A DNA stretch of 64,000 bases, taken from Pyrus communis (lineage: Eukaryota; Streptophyta; Magnoliopsida; Rosales; Rosaceae). Both the position numbers and the translations under genes were made by a program. Of the stretch, positions 12,301 through 24,330 are shown one piece after another. Each line of letters starts with the position of its first letter. Positions within the stretch are counted from its first letter, which is position 1. The DNA lies in contig NC_084809.1 of assembly GCF_963583255.1 (NCBI RefSeq), positions 8,844,215 through 8,908,214 on the forward strand. Direction: 5' to 3'. Under the pieces are notes generated by a model. The model ran no database searches, was not told where the DNA came from, and saw only the letters and a program-made list of their open reading frames with translations.

Positions 12301-15300
12301 AATCATGTGAACTTATACTTTTTATCTGTATTTTTCTGCTAGTGAGAGGGATGATGTACTATAGGAAGGCTTTAGACCTTCAGTGTGTCCTGGAAACAGC
12401 AGGAGATAGTGGTTAGTGGTTTCTGTAGCAGATAATGGGTTTCAAGATCAACGTTACCTGATTTTGATTCCAAAATTTTTTAAAAGCTAGTAAAGTGGCA
12501 TCTGGTTATGTTGCAGATTTTTTTGGAGGCTACCAAACCTTAAACGAAAATGATGAGCAGGCTTTTCTAGATCGTGCACAAGCTCTGGCAGATTTGAAGT
12601 TTACATATGTACTTTCTTGTCAGGTCTATGGTGCTCAGAAAAATTCCAATGAACCTCGGGATAGAAGTTGTTACATTAATATCCTGAAGCTGATGCTAAC
12701 GTGAGTCAATAGTGCCGTAGGTTAACAATGAGTAGATTCCTTTGCTATTTGAATTGTCGATGGCATCATTTAATATGTAAACTTTTTTGTAGGTATCCAT
12801 CTCTACGTGTTGCTTACATAGATACAACGGAGGAGCAAGTGAATGGAAAACCCCAAAAAACTTACTTTTCCGTTCTAGTCAAGGGAGGTGACAAATGGGA
12901 CGAGGTATGGAAAAAGACTGCTTGTTCTGTACACACTGAACCGTGCATAGCATAGTAGCATGTACATTATGTATATATTGTAATAGTACTTTTGATTAGG
13001 TGTCCATTTCGTTGTAGACATGCTTCATCTATAAACAAGTGTCCAGGAATCCACACATAGAATGGAGTAATTAAGAACCGTATGGAGTAATTTCGAATGT
13101 TATGAACAGTTAATAACTGATAATTCATTTTCTTGCATTGCTAGGAAATATACCGTATCAAGCTTCCAGGTCCTCCTACAGATATTGGCGAAGGAAGACC
13201 TGAAAATCAAAACCATGCCATTATCTTTACTCGCGGAGAAGCCCTGCAGACAATAGACATTAATCAGGTAGCTCTCCTTGTGTCTTTATGTAAAAATTAT
13301 ATCCAAAGTGGGTCATTTTTACCTTCTTATTGCCTGAAAGAGGAAAAAAGTGTCTTATATTGTGCTTTATTCATCCTCTTTTTCCAGGATAATTACTTCG
13401 AAGAAGCTTTCAAAATGAGAAATGTGTTGGACGAATTCCAAAAGCATCGTCGTGGGAACCAAAACCCCACAATATTGGGTCTAAGGGAGCATATTTTCGC
13501 TGGAAGGTCAGCCTTTCAATATATCTGTTCAAAATTTATGGACCTTAATGGGATGATTAGAGGCAATTGTAGTGTTATATGCTTATTTTTCTTTTCCTTC
13601 TTAATGTACAGTGTTTCATCAGTTGCTTGGTTCACGTCGAATCAAGAGACCACTTTTGTAACCATTGGCCAAAGAATTTTGGCAAATCCACTGAGGTAAG
13701 CCTTAAGTTACATTTGACTGAGCCACATTCTAATACCTATCTAATGCCATTCCAACTTGACAGGGTACGGTTCCATTATGGTCATCCTGATATATTTGAT
13801 AGAATCTTCCACATAACAAGGGGTGGCATAAGCAAAGCTTCAAAAGTAATAAACTTAAGCGATGGTATATTTGCAGGTAATTTTCCATTCTTAACACGAT
13901 CATCCGCTAATTTAGTATTATATCTGCTGACTAATTGTGTTGATGCCTTCAGGGTACAATTCAACTATGCGTGGGGGATTTATAACGCATCACGAGTATA
14001 TCCAAGTAGGCAAGGGGCGTGACGTGGGAATGAACCAAATATCACTTTTTGAGGCTAAGGTTTCAAATGGAAATGGAGAACAGACACTTAGCCGTGATGT
14101 TTACCGGCTTGGGCATCAGTTTGATTTCTTCAGAATGCTGTCCTTTTACTTCACAACAATTGGATTCTATTTTAGTAGTATGGTATGCTAGTGAGAACTA
14201 ATCTCATTTGTCTAATGATTTACTTTGTTCCATTAGTAGTTTATACTGAGTAGATTTCTTAGACAACATGCTTGGGAGAACTAATCTCATTTGTCACTGT
14301 ACTTCAATAAACCATCCCTTGTCTATTTTAGTAGTTGGCATTGTTTAATTCACGTTTGAATGATTATATATGTTACTGACAATGTCCTTGACAGGGACAA
14401 TAGTTATAGATGATAAAGCGGCAAGCCGTATTCACAATAAATTGATTGAATCTGAGAATTGTATAAGTAGGAAGGGCATTATTAGAGTTTTGAGGATGCG
14501 TTTTGGTTGTCTTTGGCTTTATGTGTTTATGTACTTGAAGGGGTGTGGTATTATACAACTGACCTATGTATTGCAGCTTGACACGGACATTATATTGTTT
14601 CAGGTAACTGTGCTGGCTGTATATGTGTTTTTATATGGACGTATGTACATGGTTATGAGTGGGTTAGAGAAGGAGATCATGGAGAATCCAGCCATACATG
14701 AGAACAAAGCCTTCGAAGAGGCTTTGGCTGCCCAGTCTGTCTTTCAACTGGGCTTGTTGCTTGTGCTTCCCATGGTAATGGAAATTGGCCTAGAGAAAGG
14801 GTTCCGCACTGCCTTGGGTGATTTTGTCGTCATGCAGCTGCAGTTGGCCTCTGTTTTCTTCACATTCCAACTTGGAACAAAAGCCCATTACTATGGAAGG
14901 ACAATCTTACACGGAGAATCTAAATACCGCGCAACTGGCCATGGTTTTGTTGTCCACCACGCAAAGTTTTCCGAGAATTATAGACTCTACTCACGCAGTC
15001 ACTTTGTGAAAGGGTTGGAAGTGCTGATTCTGCTGATTGTTTATGGAGTCTATGGGGAATCTTATAGGAGTTCAAATCTTTTTTGGTTCATCATTTTCTC
15101 CATGTGGTTTCTGGTTGCTTCGTGGTTGTTTGCTCCTTTCATATTCAATCCGTCCAGCTTTGACTGGCAGAAAATTGTAGATGATTGGACAGAGTGGAAT
15201 GGGTGGATGAGAAACCGTGGTCGTATTGGGATATCACCTGACAAAAGTTGGGAATCATGGTGGGATGAAGAACAGGAACACCTCAAATACACAGGTTTCC

Positions 15301-16283
15301 GGGGAAGAATTCTTGAGATAATACTTGCGCTTCGGTTCCTTATTTACCAATATATAATTGTTTACCACCTTGATATAGCTCATCACAGCAAGAGTTTACT
15401 GGTAATATTCTTGTTCGATTATATTTGACTAGTTGTTCTCCTGTTGGCCTATAAATAGTTGTTTAGCCTTAAGGCCTAATTTTTACCACTTATTTCAATT
15501 TCTTTGCAGGTTTATGGACTTTCTTGGGTGGTTATGGTAACTGTTCTTCTCGTTCTAATGGTATGCAAATAAAAATCGCTAATAACTAATAAGTATGTTT
15601 GATGCAAGGTTGTTTGGACTTGGTTTTGACTGGGTTACAGATAAAAATGTTACTTCTCGGATAATATGATATATCTAATATTGCTTATTTTGCATGTTTC
15701 CATCAGATAGTTTCCATGGGTGGACGAAGATTTGGCCCCAACTTTCACCTCAGGTTCAGGATTTTGGAAACGCTTCTGTTTCTTGGTTTCATGTCAGTCT
15801 TGACTGTCCTATTTGTTGTTTGCGGCCTTACCATTTCAGATCTATTTGCTGCAATCCCTGCCTTTCTACCAACCGGCTGGGCCCTTCTTCTGGTAAGTTA
15901 AATGTTTTATGGAGTTCAAGCATTGGGAGTTTTTTCATTTCGAAATACCACTCTCAAAATTATGCTTAGAAACAATGTCCCAAACTTTTCCCAATTGTAT
16001 TCATTAAACCAATTGTTTGTTTCGTTCTTTCAAGATCGGACAAGCATGCAGGCCGGTGTTCAGAAGGCTAGGATTCTGGGAATCAATCAAGGAGCTTGGA
16101 CGAGCATACGATTACATAATGGGACTAGTAATCTTCACGTCCATAGCCATTTTGTCATGGTTCCCGTTTGTATCAGAGTTCCAAACGCGTATCCTCTTCA
16201 ACCAAGCATTCAGCAGAGGCCTGCAGATTTCCAGGATTCTTGCAGGAAGGAGAGACAAGACTGCGTCTTGGACAGAAACTTAA
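9394..16283 (+). CDS. Callose synthase copy 2, 5'-truncated but open reading frame
   Basis: I read 24 exons: 9394-9618, 9704-9790, 9905-10012, 10223-10317, 10402-10483, 10601-10764, 10866-10989, 11102-11229, 11341-11443, 11529-11680, 11932-12041, 12149-12256, 12343-12411, 12487-12700, 12793-12904, 13145-13267, 13388-13506, 13612-13695, 13764-13876, 13953-14182, 14604-15401, 15510-15560, 15707-15892, 16035-16283. All junctions keep phase and no stop appears, giving 1,277 codons; family members are usually about 1,900 aa. It starts inside the family sequence at [10 protein letters not shown], an acceptor exon, so the N-terminal part and any normal promoter are missing. Upstream is the Copia 3' LTR. 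The catalytic half and C-terminal membrane region closely match copy 1, with small in-frame differences (a 12-nt shorter exon at 12149 and a 15-nt shorter exon at 12487). It may be a silent fragment or be read from an LTR promoter. The end of exon 3 could be 10012 or 10015. Confidence 0.88.
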
Positions 16284-16430
16284 AAATTTCCATCTACATC
16301 GAAGCTTTTAGCATCTCTAAGTTCATATCCGCAATTAGAATATAACTAGAAAGTGATGCTTGCGTGTTGCTGCGGGATTAAAAATTGTATGAAAAATTGT
16401 GTAACTTCATTCTCTTCATAAGCAATGTTT

Positions 16431-16691
16431 TGTTTAGGACCTTGCAATGCCTTAACTCACTCCTTAGTTAATTTACCTGCCTCGTAGTGAATATAGGAAT
16501 GTGGTGACTTAGCACTTGGGTTACCTAAGTCTTTTGTCTATAGTGGATGATGTGGGTATATACAATCCCATTGTAATTCCCTTTGAATTATGAAATAACA
16601 AACTTATCTTTTCTCTACAATTTTCCTTGTTCTCTGCAACTTTTCTTTTCTCTACAACTTGTTCCCCTCTTGGTGCAGCTGGAACCTATCA
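16431..16691 (+). repeat. Gypsy 5' LTR
   Basis: Starts TGTTTAGGACC and ends GGAACCTATCA, just before the primer-binding site at 16694. It is about 67 bp longer than the 3' LTR because of segments present only here, near 16448-16470 and 16625-16655. Confidence 0.75.
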
Positions 16692-16745
16692 TTTGGTATC
16701 AGAGCCAGGTTTCGATCCTGGGACCTGTGGGTTATGGGCATGCCC

Positions 16746-19380
16746 AGAAGGCGGAATTCGAGTGCCAAGATGAAGAGATGCTCGTCGCTGGCATAATTCA
16801 TCCAAGCATGAGTCATTTTTCTTCGCCTGCATTCTTGGTGGTTAAGAATGACTCTTCCTGGCATTTTTGTGTGGACTATCGCGAAGTCAATTCTGTCACC
16901 ATCAATGATTGTTTTCCAATTCCCATTATTGATGAGCTATTGCCTGAATTGCAGGGGGTGGTTATTTTTTCGAAACTGGACCATTGATTGGGCTACCATC
17001 AAATCCGTATACATGGGGCAGACATCCATAAAACGGTGTTCCGCACTCACGAGGGTCATTACGAATTCACGGTCATGCCTTTTGGCCTTACCAACGCCCT
17101 TGCAACGTTTCAAGCATTGATGAATTCCATCTTGAAGCCATTACTCAGAAAATCCGTCCTTGTTTTTTTTCTTTTTACGACATTTTGGTTTTCAGTGCTT
17201 CCTTGGCTCAACATGTTGCCCATTTAGTTGTGGTATTTGACATCTTACAGGCATATCAACTGCATCTGAAACCATATAAATGCCTTTTGGTCAGGACTCC
17301 ATTGCCTACTTGGTTCATATCATTTTTGCCAATGGAGTCACGGTTGATCCCTCCAAAATTGCTGCCATTGTGGACTAGTCGACACCTACTAGTGTTCATG
17401 CTCTTCGAGGATTTTTGGGTCTCGCGAGGTATTACTGTAAGTTCGTCCGACATTTTGGCCTTATTGCCAAGCCCTTCACAGACTTGCTCAAAAAATACGG
17501 TTTTCTTTGGTCCAAGGACTCGAACACCGCCTTCTCGGCTCTCAAGGGTACGCTGTCCACCACCCCAATCCTCGCGCTGCCCGATTTTACTAAGTATTTA
17601 GCCATTGAGTGCGACGCCTCCAATGTCGGGATTGGTGATGTGTTATCCCAAGACAACCACCCGATCTAGTTCCTTAGTAAGCCTATAGCCCCCAAACACC
17701 AATCTATCTTGGTGTATGATAAGGAAATGCTCGCGGTGATATTCACGGTTCAGAAGTGGCATCTATGCTTAATTGGCCACCACTTCAAAATACTCACGGA
17801 TCACCAGACATTGAAATATTTCTTGGACCAGCACATTACTACTCCAGCACAATAGAAGTGGTTACTGAAACTTCTCAGGTACAACTATACTATGGAATAC
17901 CGCTCTGGTGCTTCCAATGCAGTCGCCGATGCTTTATCCTGCCATCCCAAATTACTCTCCTTAATGGGTATCTTATAGCCATTGTTTGATTGTGTGGCAG
18001 CAATACAAGCAGCCCATACCGTAGACCCCCAGGCATCCGACATCCTCAAAGCATTGCACCAAGACCCGACCAGTTAACGCTCATTTCAGCTCCAAGGTGA
18101 CCTTCTCTATTACAATTCTGGAATTTTTGTGCCTTCCACGTCGCTCTGGCGTTCCCACCTTCTCAAGGAATTCCACGCCTCCCCCTCTTCAGGTCACTTT
18201 GGCTTCTTGCACACTTACAAGCGCCTCACCCACAACTTTAATTGGCATAGCCTAAAAAAGGATGTAAAGAGTTTCGTGGCAGTTTATGAAGTTTGCCAAA
18301 GAACCCATTATGAAACAATTAAACAACCTCGACCATTGTAGCCCTTATCCATTCCCATCCAAGTGTGGACAGATATCGTCATGGACTTCGTCGAATGTCT
18401 ACCCACAGCCAACGAATGGGATGCTATCTTGGTCGTAGTGGATCACCTCTCCAAATATGGACGCTTCATCCCTATCAAGCATTCTTATACTACCCCCCAA
18501 ATTGCAAATATCTTCATTCATGAGGTTTTTTGTTTGCAGGGGATACCAGCGTTCATTGTAAGTGACAAGGATCCGACTTTCATTAGTGAATTTTGGACTG
18601 CCTTTTTCAAACATTAACATACAGTACTTTCTAAAAACTCAGCCTATCATCCACAATCTAACGGCCAAACAGAAGTTCTCAACCGCACCTTGGAACACTA
18701 TCTGAGGAGCTTTGTCATGGACAAGCCGAGCACGCGGTTACGATGGCTTCCGTGGGCCAAATGGTGGTAAAATACTACCTTTCAGTCCTCCATCAAGATA
18801 ACACCTTTCCAGGCAGTCTATGGCTACCCTTTACCCTCTGTGTCGTCTTACCTTCCCGGCTCCTCGCCTGTTCACTTGGTGGATATCACTCTTCAGGACC
18901 ATGACACTTCACTCAAGCAGTTCACGGAAAATATGCACATGGCACAACAGAGGATACATCAACAAGCAGATAAGCATTGGTCGAAACACACTTTTCAGAT
19001 AGACGATTGGGTCTTTCTCAAACTCCACCCCAATCAGCAAACATCGGTGTCTAAAACTCACTGCCCAAAACTGGTTCCTCGCTACTACGGCCCCTTTCAG
19101 GTGATCGTCAGAGTTGGACCAGTTACTTACACCTTGGACCTTCATCCTCAGTCACGCATTTATCCCACCTTTCACGTGTCTCTACTTAGCTTGGTGCCCA
19201 CATGGCTGCCTCAGCCACTCTTCCCCTGGTCTCTTTTGATGGATCTTTTCTATGGTTCTCAGAACGGATCCTGCAATGTGGCATGTTCAAACATGCCAAC
19301 AAGGCGGTCACTCGCTAGCTTATTAAGTGGACAACTATGCCGAAGCATGACGCCACGTGGGAGAACGCCGACTCTATCTT
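16746..19380 (+). pseudogene. Gypsy pol remnant (RT-RNase H-integrase)
   Basis: Recognisable in order: RT N-terminal part (MLVAGIIHPS, FCVDYREVN, FPIPIIDELL), a TGA stop at 16986, the next RT block ([23 protein letters not shown]), RNase H (IECDASNVGIG, KEMLAVIF), the integrase zinc-binding region (SGHFGFLHTYKRL), integrase core (DIVMDFVECLP, VVDHLSKYGRFIP) and a C-terminal stretch (LVPRYYGPFQV, YPTFHVSLL). Several stops and frame changes interrupt it (for example 16986, about 17165, 17667, 17853, 18338, 18615). The RT active site, normally F-x-D-D, reads F-L-F-Y-D-I after a frameshift. It cannot encode a working enzyme. Confidence 0.88.
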
Positions 19381-19416
19381 AAACTGTTTTCCAAAGCCTG
19401 TCCTTATGGGGTGCCC

Positions 19417-19610
19417 TGTTAGGACCCTGTAATGCCTCGTAGTGGAATATAGGAAGGTGGTGACTCAACACTTGGGTTACCTAGGTCTTTTATCTGTAGT
19501 GGATGATGTGGGTATATATAATCCCATTGTAATTCCCTTTGAATTATGAAATAACAAACTTTCCTTTTCTCTATAACTTGTCCCCCCCTTGGTGCAGCTG
19601 GAACCTATCA
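19417..19610 (+). repeat. Gypsy 3' LTR
   Basis: Starts TGTTAGGACCC and ends GAACCTATCA. It shares the central block containing GGATGATGTGGGTATAT and CCCATTGTAATTCCCTTTG with the 5' LTR. Confidence 0.75.
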
Positions 19611-20506
19611 CACGTAGGCTAGGCAAATAGGTCCCTGAACTGTGGTGAAAACCAAAAATCAACCCTGCACCCAAACGAATTGGAGTCACGTGTGGCCTAG
19701 GAGGGCAATGTCGTCATTTAACTATGCAACAAAGAGAAAAAAAGCTTGCTAGAAAACCAAATGGAGGGCATTTTCGTTCGCGCACTGTTCGTGAAAAGTG
19801 CACGTTGGTTTGGGTTTTAGTATAGGAATAATTTATCCTGTGAAAATCCATAGAATCACAACAATTAATTTTATGAGGAAGATTAAGTAGAGTTCCTTTT
19901 TAGTTGCTTGTCTTTGCCACTCACTGCCTATTCCAAGTTTCATGTATATCATTAGCTGCTACCATCTTTCCACTTATGATGTTAAATTGCATAATTTTGA
20001 ATGTTCACTGGAATTGGTGGATGCTTCCAAGAATATACGGCCTCGTTTCGTGTCTAGGACTAGATTGATAACTTTCTAAATAATGGTTTATTTGTTCAAA
20101 CTCAATCTTGTATACCAAATGAGGCCTAAGTTCTTGGATTTGGAGTCCTTTGCCTTTGAGTTAGGCAAAGAATTAGATCTCCTAAAGCACCAACCTTTGG
20201 TAACCAAATTTTTTCTCTCCAAATTTCTATTTTCAATTTGAACTTACATACAAAATTGAATGAAAATGTATTAAATTAGATAATATTGATTTTGTTTAGT
20301 ACATGACCAATAATTCAACAAATGAGAAATGCTAGGATTAGTCATTAGTAAAAGAATTTATGCAGGGTTGTTCATGCAATTTGAAGATAACATAAGGTTA
20401 CTGATAAAAGGTTATGTGTTCAAGAAATAAAAATTTAGTCATTAAATTTTTAACAAACCATCATCAATTACTTGGAACGTGGTATTCAACTTTAAACATA
20501 TTGATA

Positions 20507-21399
20507 AGGGTTTTTATTGCATATAGTCCTTAAAATTGATCCAACTCATCAATGTAGTCCCTCAATTTCACAATCAATCAATTTCATCCTTGAATTTGAC
20601 TACCACACATCAATGTAATTCTTGCCGTCTAAATCCGTCAAATTTTATGTTAATTTGCAGATGTGGCAAAAAAAATCTTTTTTTTAAGTTTAAAAAACAA
20701 TTAAAACGAAGTAAAATATTTTGTTTTGTAACAAAATAAAATTTAAATTAAAAAGCAAAAATGATACCAGCCATATCGCCCTAGCCCAATCCGCCATTGC
20801 CACACTCACCCGCCACCCTAAGTCCAACCACACCCTGGTGGCGGTTATGCGAGGTATCTTTAAGATTGAAGCTTGAAGGTTTGAATGGAGCTGAGCTCAA
20901 TTTGCAGATAATGTGTGCCTATAATTCAAATCCCCACACTGCCAAACTGAGCACGCCATTAATGGATTCAAATACGCACCAACCCAGTTGCACCAACCAA
21001 TTTTGGGTAGCTTAGAATTTGCTCCGACCTCCCTGCTCGCCAATTTTGTCGACGGGGTGTGACTGGCTTAGGGTAGATGGGTATGATAGATAGGCGGATG
21101 CGACGGAGTAGACATCGTTGGACATTTTTTGTTTTTATTTATTTGATTTCTAATTGTTTTTTTTTAACTACAAACAAGTGAAATCTTTAGGTATAGTCTA
21201 CGTGGCATCAAAATATTGGTTATGTGAGTTTTCTGTGTGCCACATCAGCAAACTAACAAAAAATTTTACGAATTTAGATGGCAGGGACTACATTGATGTG
21301 CAGTAGTCAAATTTAGGGACGATATTGATTGATTTTCAAATTGAGGGACCAAAGTGATGACATAGGCTAATTTTAGAAACCATTTGTGATAAAAACCCT
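20507..21399. mobile_element. 893-bp non-autonomous TIR element (Mutator-like candidate)
   Basis: The ends are inverted: left AGGGTTTTTATTGC, right ...ATAAAAACCCT, and inverted similarity continues about 160 bp inward on each side (shared pieces CATCAATGTAGTCCCT, AATCAATCAAT, GATGTGGC). Flanking ATTGATA (20500-20506) and ATCGATA (21400-21406) look like a 7-bp target duplication with one change. Copy 1 at about 5541-5555 has the same host sequence without the insert. The middle (about 20670-21240) has no transposase. Long TIRs suit a Mutator-like element, although 9-bp duplications would be expected. Confidence 0.75.
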
Positions 21400-21439
21400 A
21401 TCGATAACTATGTAATTGAAATTTCGATAATATTATAAT

Positions 21440-21777
21440 ATGAATGATGTCCAAAGTTTGTAGTGTGTTAATATGCTTGTCCATATTAAATGGTCAGACT
21501 GTTTGACCCAAATAATGAACAACAACAACAATCATTTACATATCGTTCGTATTCATTTATTTTTTCTATTTTATGTTATTCGTACTCATCATTTTCATTG
21601 TCATTCACATGAATGATGTCCAAAGTTTGTAGTGTGTTAATATGCTTGTCCATATTAAATGGTCAGACTGTTTGACCCAAATAATGAACAACAACAACAA
21701 TCATTTACATATCGTTCGTATTCATTTATTTTTTCTATTTTATGTTATTCGTACTCATCATTTTCATTGTCATTCAC
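21440..21777. repeat. 169-bp perfect tandem duplication
   Basis: The unit 21440-21608 is repeated at 21609-21777, and I saw no mismatches. It begins ATGAATGATGTCC and ends TCATTCAC. It contains no gene. Confidence 0.95.
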
Positions 21778-22244
21778 ATTCTAATATGCTCGAAATATTA
21801 GAAAGTTAATCATAAAAATAGGGAATTGTTATTTGCACTCAACAAATTTCATTTTGCATTGTTCACAAGTTTATATTTCTTTCTAAGTATAAAAAAGTTT
21901 AGAATGCAAAATGAGAATTGTGAAGTGCAAATAACAATTCTCTAAAAATATTAGAAAATTAAATATGCTCAAAATAAAGCGTTTGAATTAAAACTTACCA
22001 GTCTCTCATCATCCACTAACGCGTGTCAATTGCTCTTTGTATTTTAATTTTTTGTTAGATTTTTAATTCTTTATTAAAAAAAAACTTAATTTAAGATCTT
22101 TTATTTCTAATAAATTCATAAAAAAGAGCCACTAACTTCTTTACCTGAGTGAGGTTGTTTCTTTTAAAATTTTAATATGAAAATTGACAGAAATGATTTT
22201 TTTTCTTAATTTTAGGATCGAAATAGAATTTTACAAACACAACA

Positions 22245-22704
22245 TTAGACCCGGTAGTTTCTGACACAATACGAAAACGCTACGAAAATAACGAGTTCTT
22301 ATTAATAACGGGTTCTTAACTAGTATACATGCGAGTAACACATGGGTAACCTATTTCGACCCGTTAAGAAAAAAATTATTTTGATAATTTTAAAGTTTAA
22401 TTACTAAAAGATTTATTATAAAATACTTAGCCATATTAATATATACAATACATTCTATATTAAATATATAGTTTTGTATTATTATTCTATTTGTATAGCC
22501 AAGAACTAAGAAGACATACATACAAGTATGAAAAATGTGAAAGAATATATAAACACTCGTGATTCATCATTATTCCTTCACGAGTAAATAATGATTATAC
22601 TTACATTATCGTTTAGATTTTTAAAATCCCCCAAACCCTCATGAATAATGTTTTATATTTGAGGGAAAAATTAATAATAATTATTGTAGAAGTGTAAAGA
22701 ATGT

Positions 22705-22782
<78 letters not shown>

Positions 22783-23815
22783 CACTCATAGTGATAAGCT
22801 TTACAACTTTCATGAAGGGGTCAGCTTCAAAATCCAACACTATAATCCATAAACCTTAAATTTATATTTAACCATCGATTATCATTTACGCTTTATTCTT
22901 CTTACTTAATTTCATTTTTAAAATTTTCTTTTTTGAAAAAATGATCATCTGCCGGATGTAAGAAGATGAACGGTTTAAATTTTCGATATCACGTTTCGAT
23001 ATTTACGATTAACAGAAATATGAGTCGATATCATATTGTAGAAACTTTATAAACATCAAGCAATATTTTCACTAACCGTAAACTTTGAATATAATATCAA
23101 CGATCCAAACCATGCATCTTCCTGCATTTTCTAATAGATCATGTTTTCAAAAAAGAAAATCTGAAAAAACAAAATTTGATGAGAACAATAAAGCGTAAAT
23201 ATAAACAACAATCAACGATTAAATTTTGATCTATGGTTTATATGATTATAGTGGCGAATTTCGAAGTTAAGCTCTTCATGAAAGCTGTAAAGCTTGTCAT
23301 TATGAGCGTTTATATATTTTTTTTCTATATTTTTTACACTTCTACATTAATTTAAAAACTATTAAAGATTTTACGTAAATAACAATCGTACGATAAATGA
23401 GAGTAAATCTGTACCGTTAGATTCTATTTCACTTATATTATTAGAACTTTTTTGGACGAAAAAAACTCCTCTATTCCAATATTTTCCAATTTTACCATTT
23501 AATCAATTTAGGTAAGCGAAAATATACTTAAAAGAAAAATGTGTCTTTATGTTTTGGATGTGACAATATAGTGTGTATATACTTATTTAGTTTTATGTTT
23601 TTGATTTGATTATTTATTGGTTTAAAATATATTTTCCTTAATGAGTAAGGGATTGGGTCATATTACATGTTAATAATATCGGGTCAATTTCGGATCGGAT
23701 CATTTTACCTGTTTATTTTAACGGGTGTTACACGACACGACCCGTTAAAATATCAGGTATAACATGAAAACGATACAAACACGAAAAACACGACATGAAT
23801 GTCAGGTCTACACTG
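22245..23815. mobile_element. Possible hAT-type MITE split by a foldback
   Basis: The ends are similar in inverted orientation: left TAGACCCGGTAGTTTCTGACAC; right end in reverse complement TAGACCTGACATTC. Subterminal ACGGGT and GACCCGTTAA motifs occur at both ends, a pattern I associate with abundant plant hAT MITEs. No clear 8-bp duplication was found, so the call is tentative. Confidence 0.35.
22686..23345. repeat. 660-bp imperfect foldback element with TA microsatellite
   Basis: The left arm begins GTAGAAGTGTAAAGAATG and the right arm ends TTTTTTACACTTCTAC. Inverted matches continue inward (left ATAGTGATAAGCTTTACA near 22789, right TGTAAAGCTTGTCATTATGA near 23286). The left arm carries a (TA)n run at 22721-22778. 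No coding content. Confidence 0.7.
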
Positions 23816-23845
23816 ACAAAAATAACTTTTTTTTAAACTGAAAAT

Positions 23846-24330
23846 AACTTAACTGCCTTGTATATAAATAGGTTATTTCCTCTCCAACCCAATCATATTT
23901 GCACCTTTCTCCCAAAAACTCTCTCACCCAATCCCCAACAGAACCCTAACCCCCCGAAGGGTTGTTTCAATATCAGATTTTGCAACCGATTTACCTGCAA
24001 AAATAGAGTGTGCAAGTGTTTCAAAAGGCTGAGAGTGGCGTGGATGGGGTCCACGAGGTTGCAGCTGCCCATGTCGAGGATTTGCAGCGAACTCAGCGAC
24101 CCCAGCTTCGACGAGTTTCATGACCCAATTAAAACCTCCCCGTCCATAACCTTAGTCAAAGCAACTCTGCCGCGTATATCACAATTTCTACCCACACACA
24201 GGCTGAACTTCTTTTGGATGGTAGGTGATCGCCCGTATCTCAGGTCTTGATAGCAACGGGGTCGTGCACGTCACCCTCTGCCACAAGAAGTTGGACTTCT
24301 TCCTGGGGAGGCAAGATTAATTCCCCAGGT
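23846..24330 (+). other. Unidentified gene-like remnant
   Basis: A TATA-like TATATAAATAGG at 23858 is followed by a C-rich leader and GC-richer sequence with an open frame to about 24250. I do not recognise the protein, and there is no second line of evidence. It may be a captured or decayed gene fragment placed upstream of callose synthase copy 3. Confidence 0.25.

Larger units (their letters stand above)
16431..19610 (+). mobile_element. Ty3/Gypsy LTR retrotransposon, degenerate and internally deleted
   Basis: Two similar LTRs (16431-16691 and 19417-19610) enclose a decayed pol region. A tRNA-Met type primer-binding site, TGGTATCAGAGCC, lies at 16694. The element is only about 3.2 kb: gag and protease are absent and RT homology begins about 50 bp after the primer site. 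No clean target-site duplication is visible. It sits inside the Helitron-like insertion. Confidence 0.85.
16346..19827 (-). mobile_element. Helitron-like insertion (minus strand) carrying a Gypsy element
   Basis: Compared with copy 1 (around 4870), copy 2's 3' flank has about 3.48 kb inserted here. Read on the minus strand, the insertion starts TCCTATACTAAAACCC and ends with a hairpin-like GC-rich stretch (CCCGCAGCAACACGCAAGC) followed by CTAG. This matches the Helitron pattern of a 5' TC and a 3' hairpin plus CTRR. No Rep/helicase coding is present, so it would be non-autonomous. The flanks share ATAA on both sides, which Helitrons do not normally generate, so the class call is moderate while the insertion itself is clear. 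Confidence 0.55.

Noticed and set aside
23858..24250. 130-aa open frame after a TATA-like sequence
   Set aside because: Not called as a gene: no domain recognised, unusual composition and no splice or homology support. Kept only as an unidentified remnant.
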